A stretch of 64,000 nucleotides of DNA from Caulobacterales bacterium (GTDB lineage Bacteria; Pseudomonadota; Alphaproteobacteria; Caulobacterales; Aquidulcibacteraceae), in NCBI GenBank assembly GCA_017303355.1, contig JAFLCU010000003.1, forward strand, positions 124,001 to 188,000, given 5' to 3'. This document shows positions 59,730 through 64,000 of the stretch, one piece after another. The translations under genes were made by a program, and so were the position numbers. Below the pieces are notes generated by a model. It saw only the letters and a program-made list of their open reading frames with translations. It ran no database searches and was not told the origin of the DNA. Position 1 is the first letter of the stretch, and each line of letters starts with the position of its first letter.

Positions 59730-60671
59730 ATGACGCAATTGGACGCCACCGCGACAAGCCAGCCGGCGCAGGAGGCAGCGCCCGCCAAGCACATCGTCGA
59801 TGTGCTGATCGAAGAGCGCGCGCCGAAGCTTTCGGTGAGTCCGATCTGGCCGCTGGCGCGGCCCGCGCTCTACAGCGTGCTGAATTACGACAAGGCCGTG
59901 CGCATGGCCGACACGATCGCGCCGATGGGCGGACGCGAGGCGCTGGAATCGATCTCGCAACTGCTTTCGGTGAAGCTCGACATCAGCGGCCTGGAGCGCG
60001 TGCCGCGCGATGGTTCGTTTCTCATCCTCGCCAACCATCCCACCGGCATCACCGATGGCATCGCGCTTTATGATGCGGTGAAGACCGTCCGCCCCGACAC
60101 GTTGTTCTACGCCAATTCCGATGCGCAGCGTGTGTGTCCGCGCTTTGACGACGTGCTGATCCCAGTCGAATGGGTGTTGGCCAAGCGCACGCGCGAACGC
60201 ACGCGCGTGACGCTGAAAATGACCGACGAGGCGTTCGAGCAAAATCGCCCGTTGGCGATCTTTCCGGCCGGCCGGCTGGCGCGCATGCGCGATGACGGCA
60301 ATCTCACCGATCCGGAATGGATGCCGACAGCCGTGAGCCTTGCGCGCAAATACGAATTGCCGATCGTGCCCGTGCATGTGAGCGGGCCCTACGCGTTTTG
60401 GTTTCACACCTTCTCGAAATTCTCCGCCGAACTCCGCGACATCACCTTGTTTCATGAGCTTTTGAACAAGCAGGGCAAAACCTACAAATTAACGTTCGGG
60501 CCGCTCATTCCGCCGGCGCACGCGAACGGCGACGCTGTCTCCATCACCAGGCGGATCAAGCATTATGTCGAGCGCGTGCTGCCCGCCGCGCCCGATGCGG
60601 CCTACGATCCAGCAGGCCCGGAATGCGCGCTGCGCGACCCGCAAGGGCCGAATGTGAAAAATCGGCCATAG
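59730..60671 (+). CDS. Glycerolipid/1-acyl-sn-glycerol acyltransferase-like protein
   Basis: 313 residues from ATG 59730 with GGAG at 59721. The acyltransferase core has the His-Asp catalytic pattern in LANHPTGITDGIAL (H-x5-D, as in OlsB/hemolysin-like members) and the FPAGRLARMRDD segment for phosphate binding; PIVPVHVSGPY follows. It probably transfers acyl chains from acyl-ACP or CoA to a glycerol or amino lipid. No clear membrane anchor. The acceptor is unknown. Confidence 0.88.
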   Translation: MTQLDATATSQPAQEAAPAKHIVDVLIEERAPKLSVSPIWPLARPALYSVLNYDKAVRMADTIAPMGGREALESISQLLSVKLDISGLERVPRDGSFLILANHPTGITDGIALYDAVKTVRPDTLFYANSDAQRVCPRFDDVLIPVEWVLAKRTRERTRVTLKMTDEAFEQNRPLAIFPAGRLARMRDDGNLTDPEWMPTAVSLARKYELPIVPVHVSGPYAFWFHTFSKFSAELRDITLFHELLNKQGKTYKLTFGPLIPPAHANGDAVSITRRIKHYVERVLPAAPDAAYDPAGPECALRDPQGPNVKNRP

Positions 60672-60734
60672 ACGAACGCGGCGGCGCAGCGCAGGATGCG
60701 TGCGTGAGGGGCGGGTTTCGGATGGGAGTGGACC

Positions 60735-61958
60735 ATGCGCACCCGTGTGCTGGCGTTTGTGTTCTGGGCCGGGCTCGCGGCGAGCACCGTCGCTATCCCG
60801 TACATTCCGCCGCCGCAGCCCGTCTATGAAGCGCCGATCGATCGCGCGCTCGCGAATGTCTCCGCGATGGAGGGCGTCGATCCCGCGCAACGCGAATTGC
60901 TGCTGGGCCGTTTGAATCTGCTGGCGTACGCGCGCGACAACGCGGCGTTCACGTACCTGCGCGACGGCGATGATTTTGTCGAAGCCGGCAGCATGCCCTG
61001 CCGCGATGTGCAACCAATGCCGCGCTTGAGCGAAACGCCGGAAACCTTCGGCCCCGACGATCGCTGCGCGGCCTATAATTTCAATCTCGGCCCGGGCGCC
61101 GAAACGCCGGCCACCGCGCCTGAAACACCCAACGCTGGCGCGCGCGCGCGCCTTGAGGCGGCGCGCGGACATTACGCACGCGCGCTGGAGCATGACCGCG
61201 CCAATCTGCGCGCCCGCTTGGGTTATGCTTACGTGCTCGATCGGCTCGGCCGCGCCAATGATGCGCGCCGCGAATTGCGCAACATCCTGAAGCGCGGTCT
61301 GCCGCGCCTCTCCGGCCCGCAATCGGAATGGGAAGATCACGCGGTGCTGACCGAAACGGCGGCGCACCTCTCTCACCTCGCGACCTCACACAGCGACCGT
61401 GCGCGCATGCAGCGTCTGCGCGCGCGCTTGGAGGCAAGCCAGCCGATCATCTATGTGACGCCGGTTGTCGTGCCGCTGGCGGATCGCCCGTTCGAGCGCT
61501 TGGTCGACAACGTCTCGCCGATTTCGTTCGATTTCGCCGGCACCGGCGATACACGCGCGCAAGGCTGGCTGACGGCGGATGCGGCATGGCTGGTGTGGGA
61601 TCCGGAATGGCGCGGCCAAGTGCGCTCGGGCTTCGACATGATCGGCCAGCGCACATGGAGCGTATTCTGGAGCGATGGTTTCGAGGCGCTGCGCGCGCTC
61701 GATGATGATCGCGACGGCGAGTTGACCGGCGGCGAACTCGGCGGGCTTGCGCTTTGGCGCGATGAAAATCGCAACGGCGTCAGCGATCCGGGCGAGGTGT
61801 TGCCGGCCAACGTGCACGGCGTCGTGGGCCTTGCGGTGCGCGGCGAGGCGACGCGCCGCGGCTTGATCACGGCGCCGAACGGCGTGCGCTTTGAGGATGG
61901 ACGCACACGACCGCTCTATGATTGGACGCCAGGCTTGGAGCACGCGCCTGTCAGCTAG
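60735..61958 (+). CDS. Secreted protein with TPR-like repeats and EF-hand-like C-terminus
   Basis: 407 residues with an N-terminal signal peptide (MRTRVLAFVFWAGLAASTVA). A helical part about 35-60 and 130-225 has TPR-like hairpins (ARGHYARALEHDRANLRARL, 20 residues), separated by a region with GPDDRC and AAYNFNLG. The C-terminal part about 290-340 contains ALDDDRDGELTGGELGGLAL then RDENRNGVSDPGEV, two EF-hand/dockerin-like calcium-binding loops. Possibly a calcium-binding periplasmic or outer-membrane protein. Family not recognised. Its TAG stop forms a 4-nt CTAG double stop with the receiver gene. Confidence 0.75.
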   Translation: MRTRVLAFVFWAGLAASTVAIPYIPPPQPVYEAPIDRALANVSAMEGVDPAQRELLLGRLNLLAYARDNAAFTYLRDGDDFVEAGSMPCRDVQPMPRLSETPETFGPDDRCAAYNFNLGPGAETPATAPETPNAGARARLEAARGHYARALEHDRANLRARLGYAYVLDRLGRANDARRELRNILKRGLPRLSGPQSEWEDHAVLTETAAHLSHLATSHSDRARMQRLRARLEASQPIIYVTPVVVPLADRPFERLVDNVSPISFDFAGTGDTRAQGWLTADAAWLVWDPEWRGQVRSGFDMIGQRTWSVFWSDGFEALRALDDDRDGELTGGELGGLALWRDENRNGVSDPGEVLPANVHGVVGLAVRGEATRRGLITAPNGVRFEDGRTRPLYDWTPGLEHAPVS

Positions 61959-62314
61959 CGCGAGGCTTGGATTGCCGCTGACAGCTGATGCGGTTCAAAC
62001 GGCTTCGGCAGCACGCGTATGTCTTCCCAACCCGCCTCCACGCCGGCGGCGCCGTAGCCGGTCGCGAAGATGAACGGCACGCCGCGACGGCGCAGAACCT
62101 CGGCGATCGCATAGGTGCGCGCGCCATTGAGATTGAGATCGACGATCGCGAAATCGATGTGCGCTTCTTCGGCCAATTTCAGCGCAACCTCCAAACGGCC
62201 GGCGACGCCCGCAACCTTGTGACCAAGATCGCTCAGCACGTCTTCGATGAGCATCGCCACCAGCGCCTCATCTTCGACGATCAGAATTTTCAGCCCGCCC
62301 CGCGTGTCCGTCAC
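61955..62314 (-). CDS. Stand-alone response-regulator receiver protein
   Basis: 119 residues from GTG 62314 (GTGA overlap with the kinase). A single CheY-like domain: acidic pair in VEDEALVAM, phosphoacceptor D59 in AIVDLNLNGAR, Thr/Ser in FIFATGYG, and Lys in VLPKPFEPHQL. No output domain, so the signal must pass to another protein by phosphotransfer or binding. Directly downstream of the HWE kinase; together they form a two-gene system. A GTG at 62326 is also possible but has a weaker ribosome site. Convergent with the TPR/EF-hand gene. Confidence 0.88.
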   Translation of the reverse strand: MTDTRGGLKILIVEDEALVAMLIEDVLSDLGHKVAGVAGRLEVALKLAEEAHIDFAIVDLNLNGARTYAIAEVLRRRGVPFIFATGYGAAGVEAGWEDIRVLPKPFEPHQLSAAIQASR

Positions 62315-63837
62315 TGTTCTTCCCACTGATAAACGTGCGGCGCCTCAACCGGCGTCGATATGGTCGCGATCACGCCCTCCGGCCGATACGCAATATGCGC
62401 CTCCCCGGCCAAATCGTGCGCGAGGCTCCGCTCGATCAGGCGTGAACCAAAGCCGGCGCGCTCTGGCGGCGACACGACAGGCCCGCCGCTTTCGATCCAG
62501 ACCAGATGCAGCATCTCGCCACCGCCGTCGTCGCGCACCTCCCAGGTGAGATCGACCTTGCCGGCGTCGGTGGAGAGCGCGCCATATTTTGCGGCGTTGG
62601 TCGCAAGCTCGTGCAGCGCGATGGAAAGCGAGAGCGCCTGCTTGGGCGTAAGCCGCACGCTTGGCCCGCTGACAGCCACGCGCGCGCCCGAATTGAAAGC
62701 CATCAACGCGCGAATGATCACCTCGCGCAGACGCGCGCCTTCCCAGTTTTCCGCCGTCAGCAGATCGTGCGCGCGCGCCAGCGCCGTCAGCCGCGCATCC
62801 AAAAGCGCCCGCGCATCGGCGCTGCGTTCGGTGCTGCGCAAGGTCTGCATCGCAAGAGATTGAACGGTCGCCAGCGTGTTCTTGACGCGGTGATTGAGTT
62901 CGTTGACGAGCAATTGGCGCTGCTCATCCGCGCGCTTCCGGTCAGTGATGTCGCGCGCGATTTTCGACGCGCCGGCAATGGCGCCCTGCGCATCCTTCAC
63001 TGGCGAAACCGTGAGTGAGATGTGAATGCGCTCGCCGGTCTTGCGCACGCGCACGGTTTCGAAGTGCTCAAGCCGTTCGCCGCGGCTGATGCGCGCGATG
63101 ATGCCAGGCTCTTCGTGGTGCAGTTCGGGCGGGATCAGCGTCAGCACCGAGCGGCCGATGATCTCGTCGGGCGCGTAGCCGAACAGGCGCTCGGCGCCCT
63201 TGTTCCAAGTCCGGATCACGCCATCCAAGCCCTTCGAGATGATGGCGTCGTTGGAATTTTCAACGATCGAGCCCAGCAGCTGATTTGTCTGCTCCGCGCG
63301 CGAGCGCAGCACGCGCGCAGCGTCACGTTCAAGGCAGAAGCCGACCTGGTGGGCGATGGTGCGGGCGAGATCCAAATCCTCCTGGCTGAAGACGCGCGGC
63401 GCATCCTGATAGACCATGAATTTGCCGACCACGCCGCCATGCATGAGAAGCGGCACGAAAGCCAGCGCGCGGATGCCTTCGCCGCGAATGATGGCTTTCA
63501 CCTCCAGCGACTCGTTGGAGCTATCGATATCCGCGACGGCGACAGGCGCCGGTTGCGGCTCGCCCGGACTCCAGGGCGTGTGGCCGGTGACGGCTTTGCG
63601 ATACCCTTCAGACAAGCCACGCGACGCCACAAAGCGCATCACGCCCGCTTCATCGAACAGCAAGATGGACGCGCGATCGCATTTCAGCGTTTCAAAGATG
63701 GCGTCGAGGGCGGCTTCGTAAACTTCCGAGGCTATGGTGGCGCGGAAAAGGCGGTCGGTCAGGCGAAAGAAGACGTTGTGAAGCGCGCCGCGATGCGCGC
63801 CTTCCGGCCCGCTCTCTTGTCTGGCGACCTCGCCCAC
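62311..63837 (-). CDS. HWE-family histidine kinase with GAF and PAS domains
   Basis: 508 residues from GTG 63837 (AGGGAG is six bases upstream; GTG 63855 is an alternative). GAF domain about 20-165 (ASILLFDEAGVMRFVASRGL), PAS about 185-310 (SIVENSNDAIISKGLDGVIR, WNKGAERLFGYAPDE), then the HWE/HisKA_2 kinase with H-box NELNHRVKNTLATVQS (H316) and LHELATNAAKYGALS N-box. HWE kinases often sense light or redox and regulate general stress; no LOV Cys is visible. Forms a module with the adjacent receiver. Located between the receiver and sdhB. Confidence 0.92.
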   Translation of the reverse strand: MGEVARQESGPEGAHRGALHNVFFRLTDRLFRATIASEVYEAALDAIFETLKCDRASILLFDEAGVMRFVASRGLSEGYRKAVTGHTPWSPGEPQPAPVAVADIDSSNESLEVKAIIRGEGIRALAFVPLLMHGGVVGKFMVYQDAPRVFSQEDLDLARTIAHQVGFCLERDAARVLRSRAEQTNQLLGSIVENSNDAIISKGLDGVIRTWNKGAERLFGYAPDEIIGRSVLTLIPPELHHEEPGIIARISRGERLEHFETVRVRKTGERIHISLTVSPVKDAQGAIAGASKIARDITDRKRADEQRQLLVNELNHRVKNTLATVQSLAMQTLRSTERSADARALLDARLTALARAHDLLTAENWEGARLREVIIRALMAFNSGARVAVSGPSVRLTPKQALSLSIALHELATNAAKYGALSTDAGKVDLTWEVRDDGGGEMLHLVWIESGGPVVSPPERAGFGSRLIERSLAHDLAGEAHIAYRPEGVIATISTPVEAPHVYQWEEQ

Positions 63838-63906
63838 CTTGCACTCCCTGCGCACGCACCCACAGTCGAGCCCAACGCGCCGGTTAGGGAACTTGTTCCC
63901 GGGAGC

Positions 63907-64000
63907 TTAGACCTTGCGCTCCACCATCGCCTTTTTGATCTCGGCGATGGCCTTGGCTGGGTTCAGGCCCTTCGGGCAGACCTGGGCGCAATTCATGATG
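63907..64000 (-). CDS. sdhB: Succinate dehydrogenase iron-sulfur subunit (C-terminal fragment)
   Basis: Only the last 30 or so residues lie in the window ([20 protein letters not shown], then KKAMVERKV before TAA at 63907-63909). The CxxxCP and KGLNP motifs are the C-terminal [3Fe-4S]/[4Fe-4S] cluster signature of SdhB. It belongs to the sdhCDAB complex II, probably extending beyond the right edge. Confidence 0.93.
   Translation of the reverse strand, partial: IMNCAQVCPKGLNPAKAIAEIKKAMVERKV

Noticed and set aside
1..64000. tRNA genes
   Set aside because: No convincing T-loop plus anticodon arrangement was seen on either strand by eye; a tRNA scan would be decisive.

Overview
The window is GC-rich, densely packed chromosomal DNA of an alphaproteobacterium, most likely Caulobacterales/Hyphomonadaceae-like. 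This rests on a ChvI-type response regulator, a 180-kDa-class NAD-glutamate dehydrogenase, an HWE histidine kinase beside the sdh locus, an HU protein with a Lys/Ala/Pro tail, a CtrA-like site, and the gene order rsmB-rpe-heparinase-purH. Genus and species are not decidable from the sequence alone. No rRNA, tRNA, CRISPR array, prophage or IS transposase was seen. Layout: 1-7.2 kb holds chvI (partial), a small membrane protein, an SMI1/KNR4 protein, polA co-oriented with a MntA/HepT toxin-antitoxin pair, an EamA exporter and a PEP-mutase-like lyase. 7.3-13 kb holds a DUF3857/transglutaminase protein, a zf-CHCC protein, a lone ABC ATPase, and a run of small metabolic genes (aldo/keto reductase, tautomerase, nucleosidase, DMT protein). 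13-15.6 kb holds an HU protein and a repeat lipoprotein with a proline tail. 15.7-21.4 kb is a complete histidine-utilisation locus: hutI-hutU-hutH on the minus strand and a divergent formimidoylglutamase gene. 21.4-26.4 kb holds hydrolase, methyltransferase, lipoprotein, quinone oxidoreductase, asparaginase and MliC-like genes. 26.4-30 kb places VapBC and HicAB toxin-antitoxin pairs between RNA-methyltransferase genes (SpoU family, rlmN). 30-36 kb holds a CelD-like acyltransferase, a DUF4149 protein, an unusual phospholipase-C-like protein with a C-terminal DUF4332-like region, and a DUF262/DUF1524 (GmrSD-like) putative restriction enzyme. 36-44.6 kb is housekeeping (murI, rsmB, rpe, purH) with a catalytically degenerate metallo-beta-lactamase-fold protein. 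44.6-48.1 kb is a four-gene envelope-glycan operon (GT2, GtrA, FAD oxidoreductase, hydrolase). 48-53 kb is NAD-glutamate dehydrogenase. 53.4-64 kb holds an AI-2E-type permease, a HerA-like ATPase, a TonB-dependent receptor, a GFA protein, zapE, an acyltransferase, a TPR/EF-hand secreted protein, a HWE kinase/receiver pair and the 3' end of sdhB. How genes work together: the hut enzymes convert histidine to glutamate, and the large glutamate dehydrogenase could feed that glutamate into the TCA cycle. RsmB, the SpoU enzyme and RlmN all modify RNA, and two RNA-targeting toxin pairs lie among them. Many genes overlap by 4 bp (ATGA, GTGA or TTGA), so translational coupling is common. Five of nine convergent gene pairs share a 4-nt double stop. 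Dispersed palindromic repeats are frequent, and one family lies in frame inside polA and hutI. The best candidates for something new are these in-frame palindromic elements, the mntA-hepT-polA overlap, and the pair formed by the DUF262/HNH gene and the phospholipase-like gene.
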